64,000 nucleotides of DNA, from contig MU832600.1 in NCBI GenBank assembly GCA_029204225.1, forward strand, positions 1 to 64,000, in the 5' to 3' direction. This document shows, piece by piece, positions 23,961 to 40,428 of the stretch. Position numbers and translations under genes: made by a program. The notes below the pieces were generated by a model. The model was given only the letters and a program-made list of their open reading frames with translations. It made no database searches and was not told the DNA's origin. Numbering within the stretch: position 1 is the stretch's first letter; each line of letters starts with the position of its first letter. Source of the DNA: Diphasiastrum complanatum. Taxonomy: Eukaryota > Streptophyta > Lycopodiopsida > Lycopodiales > Lycopodiaceae.

Positions 23961-25600
23961 ACTTCTTTTGTCCTTCCGAAGATGTAGAAGATGATGTTGA
24001 TGATGATGATCCATGAGAAATATGCACCAGCATGGTCAAAAGCCCAAGGTATCCATAAGGCCCATAAATGAGAAGTAGCAATGGCACACGGTACCCTCAA
24101 GGCCCATATCACGAGAAGAGCAGCATGCGAAAAGCTTTAGAAGGTCCAAGAAATCAATGCATCATCTAAAAAGACATGATGCATGAAAACAATAGCAACA
24201 AATCTAGAAATAGTAGAGGCCCCAACTGAAAAACTATAGCCGAAAAACTCATCCAGAAATACCTCATATAGACATACCAATCCATCATAGGATACACCAA
24301 AAACATATGGAGAATCGGATGACCCATCGGAATTGGCTGCAAGTGTAATCCCAAAGTACACACCAGGTGCACAAGTGAGGAATAGAAGAAATGCACTAGA
24401 ACGAGGAACAGGATCTGCAACATCAGTAGCAAGCATCGGAGCAATATCCATGTGTATCTGGGAATGAGTATCACAGCACATATGAGCAACACTGAAGTAT
24501 ATGACAACAACATCCTCAAAAACTATCCAAGAGAGGAGAAGGAGCTCTGTCAAGGTACCCTGATGGTCTCGAAACACCAGAACAAAGTGGCAACTCAGCA
24601 TTCGAGACCAAGCGATATGGAGCAAACCGAAATGACCGGGAAACTGAAGATCACCTGGACAAAGAGTAGCTGGAACGGAGGCAATAACCCAAGCCATCAG
24701 GATATGCCAAGCTTGACAATGAGCAACAATCCAAGGAACACATAGGGAGGCACATGCATAATCATAGAGATATCGGCACCATAGGCGATCAGTAATATGG
24801 AAAAACCAGCACCAATCAACAGGTCCAAATGAAAACCAAGCTATATGTAATAATCAGGACTATCATATAGCCATAGCATCGGCATGGACTGCATGAAACC
24901 TATATGTAGAAACACAAGGAGACTAAAGGATCCTTGTATACTCATCTAGAATGATCCTAGCATATAAATACCATAGATAAGTAATAGTGACCATCTAGCA
25001 AATATCCTCGGTTGGAAAATGTGTAATGGTAAGGGCGAAAGGCTCATGAATCATGTCAAAAACCGTAGAAATATCATGAGGCAAATCACAAACCTCAAAC
25101 AGAGATCCATGGAATAAAGTAAAAGAAGATACAACCTGATCACCAATAGCAAGGGAACCAGCAAACATGGACCTGTGAAGAACCCCATAGAAATCAGCAG
25201 GAACATCGGCCATAACGGACTCAAGAGATGGAGATATAGAGACCAATGGAGAAGATACTGCACCAACCACCAAACCAAGAGGGCTATCTGAGGTAGGCAC
25301 AAAAGCAATGGTAGAAATACCACCAAGGTATACGGCCTCAATATCAATGAAACCAGGAATGACCACCGAATATGATATCTGTGAATCAAGGCATATAGGC
25401 GCAAGGCACGTAGCAACAATCTATCCCCAAGCTATGGATCAATCTCAATGAGGAATGAGAAATCACTCTAGCAGCATGTAGCTACCAATCATCTGAGTAA
25501 GAGGACCCACGGTCGGTGAAAGTGAAGCAGCAACTAATGTACTCTAGCTGCATCATGAGCCTTTGGCAGGCTACGCATAAATTGCTTCCCGGTAACCAAC
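23961..25600. other. Low-information tract adjoining the gypsy gag
   Basis: The minus strand has long open frames (for example 24697-24137 and 25366-24995), but their composition is hydrophobic and biased, and no reverse transcriptase or integrase motif is present. It occupies the place where pol should follow the protease at 25700, so it may be a replacement spacer or strongly decayed sequence. Confidence 0.35.
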
Positions 25601-26577
25601 TGATAGCCACTCTAGGAATCAATACCAGAAAGTAAATGATGCTGACCAACATGTGTAAAAGACAGTGTCTGTTAAGAAAGATCCACAACAACAATACCTA
25701 GTGATGAAAACCAATCTGCACCAAGAATAATGTCATAGCGCTCTAGAGGAATAAAATAGAAATCTGCCTATCCAGAGAAGTCACCAATCCTATAGTCCAA
25801 GCCCTGAAACATCTGAGAACTAGAAAAAGAATGAGAACGAGCAACCTCGACACTGAGAGACTGTGTAGCAAAAATAGATGTACCACGAATCCTGGTGGAA
25901 ATGTAATTGCTAATAAATGAATGTGTACTGCCAGTATCCACCAAAGCAATATACTCTCGTCCCAAAATGTGAACACGTGCCTGAATAGAACGAGGACCAG
26001 GACGCCCACCAGCCCAAGTAGCATAAGGAAGCTGTGCATGGCAAGTGGCAGAAGCAAGATCATCAAGAAGCGGGTCAGCCGGCTCATCAACAGAATGTGG
26101 GCCAGGAGTATCAAGAATATGGATATATGTAATCCCTCACGAGTAAGCTCAGAGCGATAGACATGCCACCAAGTCTGAGCTCGACCATCTAAATGTAATA
26201 CAACCAACTGCACTTTCTGGGTTTCAGTCTTGGGATACATAAGAAAATAGGTTTGTAACTTTGAGAACCAATTTTCCAAGATATTCCCATTAGATGAACC
26301 AGAATAAGTAGTAAGCTGGATGCGATCACTAAAATCATGAGCAAAATGAGGCTTAGGATTACCTAAAAAAGTAGAAGAAGGAAATCCTGGTGGTGCGGAG
26401 GGAAATCCGGGTGGTGGTACAGAAGACCCGAAAGGAGACCCATAAGAATAGGATAGTCTCAAGGCTAGAAAGAATACGATCAATACAACTCTCACAATGA
26501 TCCATGCGGGAATCAATATGTTGAAAACGATCATCTAAAGAGCTCTGCGGTGGGTCTTCTGATGAAGAAATTGCCAT
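25600..26577 (-). pseudogene. Ty3/gypsy gag and protease
   Basis: Gag starts MAISSSEDPPQSS at 26577 and shifts frame near 26460 into PPPGFPSAPPGFPS. The conserved gag core follows (LENWFSKLQTYF, KVQLVVLHLDGRAQTWW). Another shift leads to the protease ALVDTGSTHSFIS near 25940 and YDIILGADWFSSLGIVVVDL near 25730. After that, homology fades. No reverse transcriptase was found downstream. Confidence 0.85.
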
Positions 26578-29164
26578 AGGGACTAATGAAAAGACAAAAA
26601 CCTGAGGGAGAGGACGTTTGTCGTCACCCCAACTTAGTCTAACTTCCAAAATCACCAAAAATGGCACATAAACAATCAATCAAGATGGATAATAATCAAA
26701 AAATGAGGGGCTGAGAAAGTAGAAGGTTTCTAACAAAATGGAAAAATGGAAAGAGGTGGGTGTGAGGCAACGCATTCCACCAAAACCTGCACTTCACACT
26801 AGTTTTGTTTGTATTTTGCAAGTAGAATGCATTGCTTTTTGTTGGATCTTAGCATGTTCTAGCCATGTTCTTATTAGTTCTCCAACTCTCTTCTTGGGTT
26901 ACATCGCTTTCCATTGTGGATAACACCATTTCCATGCATAAGCTCGTCTCTGTTTTGTTACATAAGCTTTTAGTTTTCATTTCTGTTTTTTAGTACAGGT
27001 TTGATGTATGAGAGCTTCTGTAGTAGCTCTTCTTTGGATCAAACTTTCCCACTATGTTACACAACAAGAGGATCCCAACATGGCTTGCCAAAAAGCTTGT
27101 AACATCTGGCAGCAGCATCGGAGAGCTATATGCCCCTAATGCTTTGAGCTCACAATTTTGGTGTCCTAATCTATTTCATGTTTAATCCATTTTTCGTGTT
27201 TTCTTTGTGTGCATTCCCTTCATAATACCTAACTTTTGGGTTTTTTGAAGTGATGAAGTGTTAAGGACGCTTGAAAAAGAGTTCAAGAAAGCTTCCTTTG
27301 CAAGAATTTTCATTTTCTATGTGCTTAATTCACCAATTTTTCATGTTAATCTGTTTTTGCTTATTTTCACTCATTTGTACTTGGTGTTTGGGAGTTTTAA
27401 TTGGATTAGAAGGATCTGATATGCTCAAAATACATATCACTTTTAAAATAGATAGCATGGTGAATTTTAAAAGTGGACACAATTTTTTTCTTAAATCACA
27501 TGCATCTTTCATTGAATGTGCATCTCAGTGAGCTCTATTTATTGTGACGACAAGCAGCTGAGACACTCTTTATGGAGCTATCATACCAAATCACAAAAAA
27601 GATAAATAAGATTCGTTTGCCAGCAAATCGGGATTCGTGGAAACACTAATCTTGGCATGCAGTACCATTTTAGAATGGAGATTAGTGATTTGCCTTTGCT
27701 GAAATCTCAGCAGCATGTAGAGTTTTGTTTGTTTCTGTATTATGCAGAATGAAAGAGACACATTTTCTTTGCTTCTATTATGTAGAAAGTTATGAAGAGA
27801 ATAAAGAGAGAAAAATTCTGTTTGGATGTTAAAGCCATCAATGCTTGCTGGTTTCTCTAGTGAATGCACAATGTGTGGATACTGAAAAATTCTGTTTGGA
27901 TGTTAAAACCATCAATGCTTGCTGGTTTCTCTAGTGAATGCACAATGTGTGGATACTTCCAATTTGCCATGTGGATCTCCTGTAATAAACCTGTTGCAGC
28001 TTGCAAGTTGAGTGTTAGACAACCATTTCAAAGGCAGGAATCATGCACGGAAGAGCAGTTATCCTGCAACCCATTTGTTGGGAAAAAGACATTGCATTGG
28101 TGAGAATATGCATTTGCAAGAAGTCATTCTTGCAGTCATTCCCTGCGTGAAAAAGGAGATCAGTCAATGCAGCCTGTGAAAGAGGGCATATTTTAGTAGA
28201 ATCAGCCTTCTTGGAAGCCCACATGCAAGAGATCATTGGAGGACTTATCTATGTTTAGCAAAATGATTCAGTCGCTTTCTAGCAAGGATTGTACAGCCCC
28301 CGGAACGTATGGCTGAGATTTTCCTAATTTTCTGACGAAAAATCATTGTGAAAGCACTCTTGTGTATTTTCTGGGCAGATTCCTGAGGTGGCTGTGAAGT
28401 GACTGGAGCAGCCATTAATGATTCTGGTTTTCTGACTTGCATGAATGTTTCCACATGAAATTGGAATACAAAATCAAGCACCTGCGTGAATGTAATCCAA
28501 AGTAAATCCGATGGCAAGCTGCTTCCAACATGGGGCTTCAATGCAAGAGCCACTCAGCTCCTTGCAGACCCTTTTGGATGCGATTTATGCAACCCACAAT
28601 GATGAAGATGTTGCTTTCTTGTATATGTAAAGGTGCAGTATGCATTGATGATTGAACAATGGACTTTTTTCCAATCTTTGATGTTCCTCTCCTCTTCATT
28701 GTATGGTGCATTCCCTTTGAGTAAGCAAGCTATCGTGATGGTCTCCCTCTCCTCTCTCCCTGTGTATTGATTTGTATTGCAGGCTCCCCATCATGGAATC
28801 ACCACTCATCAAGAGTACCATCTTTTGCAAGACAAGTTCTTGGTTTGCATGTTAAAAGTGAAACAAAGAATCACTGAAGAAGAATGCCAAAGGGGGAAGC
28901 TACTCTATTGTCGACACCCACCCAGCTTCACAAGTGGGAACACACCACAAAGACTAACATTACATCCAATGGGTGAAGGAATATACTCGACGGGACTAAT
29001 GGAATCAAACATGAAAGAAGAGAAAAAAATTATTTTATAGGGAAGCATGACATTTACAAAAAAAGATTGCTTGATTTGGGCCATCTTACAAAGGGACTCC
29101 CAATTGGCAAACAAGACATCATGGAATGATTACCTTAAAATATTTTATTTTTGGCAATTGTTTA
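26578..29164. other. Non-coding, one recent tandem duplication
   Basis: No gene recognised. A minus-strand open frame at 28553-28245 (102 codons) has no known motif. Otherwise AT-rich unique-looking sequence. Confidence 0.4.
27810..27957. repeat. 74-bp tandem duplication
   Basis: Unit 27810-27883 is repeated at 27884-27957 with one visible difference (AAAGCC versus AAAACC), so the duplication is recent. Confidence 0.9.
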
Positions 29165-29695
29165 TTTGAGCACATAAGTTCGGATGTGCACTTTGATGAA
29201 GTTAACATACCAGCTAGCGAAGGTAATACAAACTTTGTGGTTGAAGAATGTCTTGGTCATGATCCCTGTTGTGAAGTACATGAATTCGGCTTTGAGTAAC
29301 CGGCTGAACATGTGGAAGATGGAGCAACAAGTCCCGAAAGAAGGCACTTTGAACATGATGTTCAACCAGGCCCAATAACAGGTTTAGTTGAGGCTGAAAC
29401 AAAGAGACAAACTCAGCTCGGAATACTTCCAACAAGAACCAGAAAACCAACGTTGAAAGTAATCGAGAATGCAGAGGCAGACATGACAGAATGGTGTTGC
29501 CTTGCTTTGGAAGATGAACTTGAGACCATTGAGTAGGCACTAGCTGCACCAGAGGCAGCTCAATGGAGGCAAGCAACTAAATCAGAAATCAACTCTATGA
29601 GGTTGAACCAAGTTTGGGAATTGGTGGAATTGCCATCACAAAAGAACGTGGTTGACTGTAAGTGGGTTTTTAATATATCAACCAAAAACTTAATT
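29165..29695 (+). pseudogene. Ty1/copia integrase tail and start of reverse transcriptase
   Basis: SSDVHFDEVNIPASEG matches the end of copia integrase. A linker follows, then ALAAPEAAQWRQATKSEINS, NQVWELVELP and VVDCKWVFNI, the standard opening of copia reverse transcriptase. It stops near 29695. A stop follows ELETIE, and frames shift near 29300. Confidence 0.8.
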
Positions 29696-30925
29696 AAACA
29701 TATTAGATACTTACATGGGCAAAAATTATTGATACCATGTATGACAAAGAAGAATGCACAAGTATTAAGACACGTCATACCGTACTAACCCTGATAATCG
29801 TTTGGTACCGTAAACTTGGTTATGTATTACTTGAGCATATCCATGCATTTCAAGAGCAATCAAGTCATTACGTGACATGTCATTGAATAATGGGGACATA
29901 TCTAATCATATCTCCACCAGGCTAGCATGAGACAGCCGATAAGGTATTAGGGAAAATCCATGCCATACTAACCCTTGTGAGCAATGTTAGAGTTCTTACG
30001 CACATCCATGCTGTCTAAGAACGATTGTGCTGAACCTTAAAGTTGAGAATAGGTGCAGTTTTACTTGAACAAGTTCCAAAATACACTAAATTATATAATA
30101 AGAACTATTGTCATATGGTTGCATAATAAGATCACATTACTTTATAGCAAAAGTTTAGTTTGAGCTAGTAGAGTGCGACATGTCTAGCTATTTTATATTG
30201 AGAGAAAAAAAGTTCATAGTAAAAAATGTGGCATATTTGAAAGAACCATAACTCTTTTTTGTTTCTTTCTATATTCAGAGAAATACGACTTGTAAGTAAA
30301 TTGAGTATCGTTAGAAAAACTTACTTGAATAAGCGTCATAGTGTTATCCTATGAAGATGCCATAATACTCCCAAAATATATGCCTCCTTTCAGATTAAAA
30401 GAAATGATATTCATTGCTAAGTCCTTTCTATAATATATGCAAGTATGCAACAAAATGTTCGAAGCCCTAAATCTAGCATCCTATAAACTGAACACATATA
30501 GTATTTGTGTTACAATATTGTTAGACTGTATTTGAATTCCTGAGGTAAAGTATTCACGAATGTAGAAATTGAATTCATACGTGAAATGCTCTTGTAATTC
30601 TATTGTTCGCAAAAGTACATATGAGGTAAAAGACAAAGTGAGATCCGCCGTATGCATGAATCATTACCAAATTGCATACATTATGTGGCAGCTATGCTAG
30701 CGATCTTGGTATACTACCAAAACTATCCAAATCAAGAGTATATGGTCGTTGGTTAGGCAACGATGAAGGGCATCTTAAAACCTTCTATTGGCAGCGATTC
30801 GCTGGTATGTCAACGATGAATATCATGGCATACTTGTCGTTTGGCATGTACGCCATCAGCGCTAATTGTGCTAATAAATCTGCATATCATAGAATATGTC
30901 ATCACTGGTATAACATCAATTTATG
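29696..30925. other. Non-coding, no gene recognised
   Basis: AT-rich. An open stretch from 30672 (LGILPKLSKSRVYGRW) has no recognised family and is interrupted by the insertion of the copia element at 30926. Confidence 0.4.
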
Positions 30926-31606
30926 TGTTAAAAATTCACAATTCTAGCTTGACTAGTTTTGGTCATATGACTTGAAAATAGTTAGATGGTCATGATGTGG
31001 CTTGTCACACGTGCCAAATAGCATAGGATTCCATTCATAAGGATGTTCTCAAGTAGACCTAAGTGTTAGAACCTTTGGAATGAGTCCAAATTATGCTTAG
31101 ATACAAGAGAGAAAAATAGGAGCTATTTTTGGTAATTTTTGCATTGTTGAGGGATCTCCAAGATTCCAACCCTAACTTGGTAGGGATGAAAGTTCCACCA
31201 AAATTAGCATTAGGGATAGGTTTAGGGCTACTCATACCTGCCCAAAACTGTGATGGATCATGTATATATAGGTGATGATATCTCACCAAAGTCAATCAAG
31301 CAGTTTCATGATTTTTCTCTCATAATGGTGCAATTGCTCTCTATGTTCATAATTGTTTGAGTTCTTGTGATTACTAATGATTATAGGATTGAATGTAGGT
31401 CTGGTGTACAATACTCAGACTGTGGGAGGCCTTACTTTCACACGTGTGAAGCCTTCTTCAAGGATTTGGGCCATTTAGTGAGGTTCAAGCATAGATTTTT
31501 GATGGATTTTGATGGTTCAACTTGTGCTGATCTTATGAGATCATAATCTATTGTTTCCCTCATCATTTCAAGTGTTTTAGGATCCTTATTTGCTGTAATT
31601 TTTACA
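30926..31606 (+). repeat. 5' LTR of the copia element
   Basis: 681 bp, starting TGTTAAAAATTC and ending TTTTTACA. A TATATATA box lies at 31263-31270. Adjacent to the primer site. Confidence 0.96.
31263..31270 (+). promoter_or_regulatory. LTR TATA box
   Basis: TATATATA followed by GG. It is conserved in the 3' LTR and is a plausible core promoter for element transcription. Confidence 0.6.
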
Positions 31607-31619
31607 TGGTATCAGATCC
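31607..31619 (+). promoter_or_regulatory. Copia primer-binding site
   Basis: TGGTATCAGATCC directly follows the 5' LTR. It matches the initiator-Met tRNA primer complement except near its end. Confidence 0.85.
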
Positions 31620-32417
31620 TAAAGGTTGAAATGAGCTAAATCCTTGGTTTTCATTCAATTTGATCACAATTTTTTATCTAAATCTTGTGTAGATTGGATC
31701 TTAGCATCTAGCATTGATTCTAGAACTCAAAGTGAGTCAAATACATTGGAGATTGGTATTGTGTGACTTCCTTTGCAGGTGTTTAGGTGTCTAAAACCAG
31801 AGGCAAAGTTGAGTTCAATTCACCTACCAGAATAGCAAATTTTGCTTGCTCCAAGCATTGATTTCTAAGCGAGTTCTGGAGGTGATTTCATGGAGGAGGC
31901 TTTCTAGCATTCAAGGAGAGGGAAGATCAGAGTTTTGGGGACTCTTCAAGGCTGTTCTAAGGTGTAGAGGACACTTCCTAAAGTGATTTAGGTTCAGTCC
32001 AACCATTTATTGACTTATGCACCAAATTAGATCAATTTTTCATCAATTTTGATCAATTTTTTGCTTGTGATTGGATAGTGGCTTGTGTTGCATCCTCATT
32101 AAGTTCCATTTAGATCTTTTACAAGTGATTTTGGAAGTATATTAGGTTGCTGAAATTCACTCTTGATCAGATCATTTGGAAGCTTTAATGTTCTTTATAG
32201 AAAGAGAGGCAATTCTACTAGTATTGTCTACTTCAATCAAGCAAGTGCATTGTTTCTAGTATTCTATGATTTGATTTTGTTAGAGATCATTCTTAGATCT
32301 TTGTAGGAAGTCTATTAATGATCTTTTCAGGTCCCTAAGAAGTGGGATAAGGAAGATCTTCAATCAAATCAATAGAAGTACCCTTCATTTGTGTCAAGTC
32401 CTTGATTAGGAGACTAG

Positions 32418-33177
32418 ATGGCATCTATAAATGCATATCTTTTGGATACTAATGAAAGGATCAACAAAACTAACTATTCCATATGGAAAGTTAGAATGGA
32501 ATCCATCATGATCATGCAAGATCTGATGGAAATTGTAAATGGTAAGGAGGGTGAACCTATTCATCCTCAAGAAAAAGCCAAATACATCAAGAGGTGCAAT
32601 GTTGCACTACATTGCATATAAATGAATGTTGAAAATGACCTCTTAAGAGAGGTAGGAGATTGCACTTCAGCTCAAGATGCTTGGGAGACTTTGCAAAAGG
32701 CCTATGAATCCAAGAACCAAACTAGAATGTTAGCTTTGAAGAATCAAATCTATAGAAGCTATCAAAAGAAAGGAGAGAGTGCACATACTTTTGTCCTAAG
32801 AGTAAAGGAATTGAACAAAGAGCTAGCCTTCATAGGTGATCCTATCAAGGATGAAGAGCTTGTTCAACTCATATTGAATGGACTAAGCTTTGAATTTGAC
32901 AATTTGGTTCAAGGATATGCAATTATGGGTAAGCTACCCATACTTGAAGAACTCCAAGGCACACTCATGGCCGAGGAATCAAGAAGGAGCCAAATGCAAG
33001 AGAGGATGGATAGGCTTTCCATCCAAGGTGGAGATGACCAAGCTCTCTTCACCAAAGGCAAAGGCAAGTCCAAAGGCAAAGCATCAACATTCAAGAAGTC
33101 TTCAAAGCTTGAGGATCAAGAAGGACCCTCAAGGCATCTCCATCAACCACCAAAGTCAAGAAGGACAAATCAAAGGT
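32418..33177 (+). pseudogene. Copia gag with one premature stop
   Basis: It starts MASINAYLLDTNERINKTN and contains NYSIWKVRMESIM, AQDAWETLQKAYESKNQ and EELQGTLMAEESRR. A single TAA at 32619-32621, after VALHCI, interrupts an otherwise continuous frame. The zinc knuckle CYYCSKMEHYASEC (intact CX2CX4HX4C) is reached only after a shift near 33174. Confidence 0.92.
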
Positions 33178-36100
33178 GAAGTGCTACTATTGTAGCAAGA
33201 TGGAACATTATGCCTCGGAATGCTTCAAGAGGAAGCAAGATCAAAGCCTAGCCAACATGAGCAAAGAGGAGGAGGAGGAGAGTTCACATGAGGACTCTCT
33301 CATGATGTCCATATTTTCTTCAACAAGCTTCAAAGGAGAAGATCCTTGGTGGATTGACTCGGGTGCTAGTTCACACATGACTAGTAAAAGGGAGCTTTTA
33401 TCTTCTCTCTTATCTTATGATGGACCTAAAAAGTCTATCTATACAGCAAATGATGAAGCTTGAAAGATTGAAGGAGTTGGTAGCATTCCCCTTTGCTTAG
33501 GATCTTCCAAAAAGATCAACATAGAAGGTGTTTTGTACATTCCTACAATAACAAAGAATCTACTAAGTGTTGGCCAAATGGTAGACAATGGTTTCAATGT
33601 TGACTTTGCTTCAAATGAATGTTTCATCAAGAAGAAGGGTAAGATAGTGGCTAAGGGCACTAGACTTGGCAAACTTTATAAGCTGGATGCATTTGTGGAT
33701 ACTAATGATGTCATGTTGGCCGAGAATAGCAAGATATCTACCTTTACTTTATAGTACAAAAGACTTGGACATGTCAACTCGGGTTCCATGGAGGCTATGA
33801 TCAAGGAGGAGTATGCTTTAGGCCTACCAAGGTCTTTTGGGAAGGAAGACAAGGTTTGTGAAGCTTGTGCCTTATCAAGGCACATAAGAAGGTGTTTCCT
33901 AACTCCATCACAAAGTCATCTCATCCTCTTGAACTCATACACTTGGATGTGCACATTGCTAGCACCAAATCTAATGGAGGTTCATCCATGTTTTTAACCT
34001 TCATTGATGACTACTCAAGATATTGTTGGGTGTTCTTACTTTCCTTCAAGTCTCAAGTATTTGATACTTTTGTAAAGTTCAAGTTGTTTGTGGAAAAACA
34101 TCATAATCATAACATCAAGATTCTTAGAAGTGACAATGGTGGAGAATTCATCTCCAATGAGTTCAAGGCCTTTTGTGAGGAGGAAGGGATCAAGAAAGAG
34201 ACCTCTTGTCCTTACACTCCTCAACAAAACGGAGTTGCTGAAAGAAGGAATATAACATTATGTGAATGTTCTAAGGCTTTAAGATTAGATGCTTGTTTGC
34301 CCAAATCCTTTTGGGGTGAGTCTCTTGTATGTGCCAACTACTTGATGAATAGGGTGTCTTGCAAAGCAATTGAAGGCAAAATTCCTTATGAGATGTTGTA
34401 TGGAAAGAAACCCAATCTTAATCACTTGAAAGTTTTTGGGTGTATATGCTATGTGCATGTGCCATTGAACCAAGGAGGATCCATCTTCCACAAGAGGGAT
34501 CATGCTTGGATATGCAAGCTCAAGCAAGGGCTACAAAGTCTATCTCCCATCCTTGAACAGATTTGTTGTTTCAAGTTTTGTTATCTTTGATGAACATCAT
34601 ATGCATATGCTTGAAGAAGGCTCAAGTGCTCCAACAATCAAGAAGAAGATGGCTGAGGAGCAAGATCTTTGAGGAGGAGCTCGTGGAGGAGCAAGCACCA
34701 AACCCACCTATCACACCAAGGAGATCTTTGAGGGAAAAAGTGGAGCCATCAAGGCTCACATATCAAGGAAGGACAACAAGTTGTGGGTATCTCATACACT
34801 TCTTATGCGTTATCTAGTTTTGAAGAACCATCTAATGTTGAAGATGCATTGAAATCCAAAGAATGGTATAAAGCTATGTTGGATGAGTATGATGCCTTGA
34901 TTGAGAATGAAACTTGGTTGCTTGTTGAGAGACCTCAAAGGAATGTAATAGGATGCAAGTGGGTCTTCAAGCTTAAATTGAATGCAAATGGTAGTGTTAA
35001 CAAACATAAAGCAAGATTAGTTGCAAAAGGTTATGCTCAAGAGAGAGGGATAGACTATGAGGAAACTTTTGCACCTGTGGCCAAGATGGTCACAATAAGG
35101 CTAATCATTGCACTTGCATCACATTTTGGATGGATCTTATGTCAAATGGATGTCTCTAATGCTTTCTTGAATGGTTTTTTGGAAGAGGATATCTATATGG
35201 AGCAGCCACAAGGGTTCATCAAGCATGGAATGGAGAACAAAGTATCCCATCTCCAAAGAAGCATCTATGGCTTGAAGCAAGCTTCGAGATCTTGGAATTC
35301 AAGACTACATTGCTATCTTATTTCACTTTCTTTTGTTCAAAGTGAATATGATCCCACTCTTTACATTAATTTGATGATGTTGGTATTGTACTTTTACTCA
35401 TTTATGTAGATGACATCATCATTAGTGGAAATAGTGTTGGTGGTATTGAAAAAATCAAGATAGATCTATCCTTAGAGTTCAAGATGGTAGATCTAGGGTG
35501 TCTTCACTTCATCTTAGGCATAGAGGTACTTAGAGGGTCTGATTTTATCTTTATAAGTCAAGTAAACTATGCTCAAAGTCTTTTGAAGAAGTTTAAGATG
35601 GAAGTATGCAAAAGTGTTGACACACCAATGGAGCAAGATGTAAAAGTGCCAAACGAAGATGATGAAAGATCCTTCATGGACATCACTTTGTTTAGGCAAA
35701 TTATAGGCTCCTTAATGTGGATCACTATAACTAGACCAGATCTTAGCTTTAGTGTATGTAGGTTGAGCCAATCCATGCAAAAGCCATTGAATATCCATTG
35801 GAAAAAGGCTAAGAGGATTCTAAGATACATCTCGGGTACATTGGATTTTGGGATTCTATATAGAAGATATGTGATTAACCTTCATGCATTTAGTGATTCA
35901 AATTTTGCAGGGGACAAGAGGGATAGGAAATCAACAAGTGCCTATTCAACTTTCATAGGAGAAGGTGTGGTTTCATGGCTTTCAAAAAAGCAAGAAACTA
36001 TATCTCTATCTTCAACCGAGGCCGAGTACAAAGCTTTGACAACCACTACAAAGGAGGTACTTTGGATCAAGAGACTATTGGTGGAGCTAAAGATCATGGA

Positions 36101-36368
36101 TTAAGAGGAGGCACCAATCATCTACAATGACAATATATCAGCCCAACACCTTGCATCTAACCCAATCTTCCATGCAAGATCTAAGCACATTGAGATATGC
36201 CATCACTTTGTGAGAGAAATGGTGCAAGCCAAGGAGATTGCTTTGGAGCATGTTCCAAGCAATGAATGTGTAGCTGATATACTTACTAAACCACTTCAAA
36301 AGACACCTTTTATGAAGTTCAGATCATCACTTGGAGTGATTAGTAAAGCAATGATTGAACCAAGCTAG
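33174..36368 (+). pseudogene. Copia pol: protease, integrase, RT, RNase H
   Basis: Zinc knuckle, then protease WWIDSGASSHMTS near 33350. Stops follow at about 33461 and 33752, in the segment leading to integrase. Integrase residues sit in LIHLDVH, LRSDNGGEF and QQNGVAERRN (33865-34590). Frameshifts fall near 33880, 34570 and 35370. Reverse transcriptase includes KWVFKLKLNANG, QMDVSNAFLNG and YVDDIIISG (35404 on). RNase H covers FSDSNFAG, KSTSAYSTF and SLSSTEAEYKAL. A stop at 36102-36104 precedes the terminal ADILTKPLQ block, which ends at 36368. Domain order is Ty1/copia. Confidence 0.93.
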
Positions 36369-36382
36369 ATAGTGAGGAGGAG

Positions 36383-37054
36383 TGTTAAAAATTCACAATT
36401 CTAGCTTGACTAGTTTTGGTCATATGACTTGTAAATAGTTAGATGGTCATGATGTGGCTTGTCACACGTGCCAAATAGCATAGGATTCCATTCATAAGGA
36501 TGTTCTCAAGTAGACCTAAGTGTTAGAACCTTTGGAATGAGTCCAAATTATGCTTAGATACAAGAGAGAAAAAATAGGAGCTATTTTTGGTAGTTTATGC
36601 ATTGTTGAGGGATCTCCAAGATTCCAACCCTAACTTGGTAGGGATGAAAGATCCACCAAAATTAGCATCAGGGATAGGTTTAGGGCTACTCATACCTGCC
36701 CAAAACCGTGATGGATCATGTATATATAGGTGATGATATCTCACCAAAATCAATCAAGCAATTTCATGATTTTTCTCTCATAATGGTGCAATTGCTCTCT
36801 ATGTTCATAATTGTTTGAGTTCTTGTGATTACTAATGATTATAGGATTGAATGTAGGTCTGGTGTACAATACTTAGACTGTGGGAGGCCGTACTTTCACA
36901 TGTGTGAAGCCTTCTTCAAGGATTTGGGCCATTTGGTGAGGTTCAAGAATAGATTTTTGATGGTTCAACTTGTGTTAATATTATGAGATCATAATCTATT
37001 GTTTCCCTCATCATTTCAAGTGTTTTAGGATCCTTATATGCTGTAATTTTTACA
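36383..37054 (+). repeat. 3' LTR of the copia element
   Basis: 672 bp, preceded by the purine tract GTGAGGAGGAG. Relative to the 5' LTR it lacks 10 bp near 36958. Confidence 0.96.

Positions 37055-40428
<3,374 letters not shown>

Larger units (their letters stand above)
30926..37054 (+). mobile_element. Near-complete Ty1/copia element
   Basis: LTRs 30926-31606 and 36383-37054 both read TG...CA. TTATG flanks both sides (30921-30925 and 37055-37059) as a perfect target duplication. A primer-binding site, gag, protease, integrase, reverse transcriptase, RNase H and purine tract follow in copia order. By eye the LTRs differ at about 18 positions plus a 10-bp deletion, roughly 97% identity, so insertion is moderately recent. 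Gag and pol carry several stops and shifts. Confidence 0.97.

Noticed and set aside
28245-28553. 102-codon minus-strand open frame as a gene
   Set aside because: No recognisable motif, homologous context or splice signals; left as unassigned.
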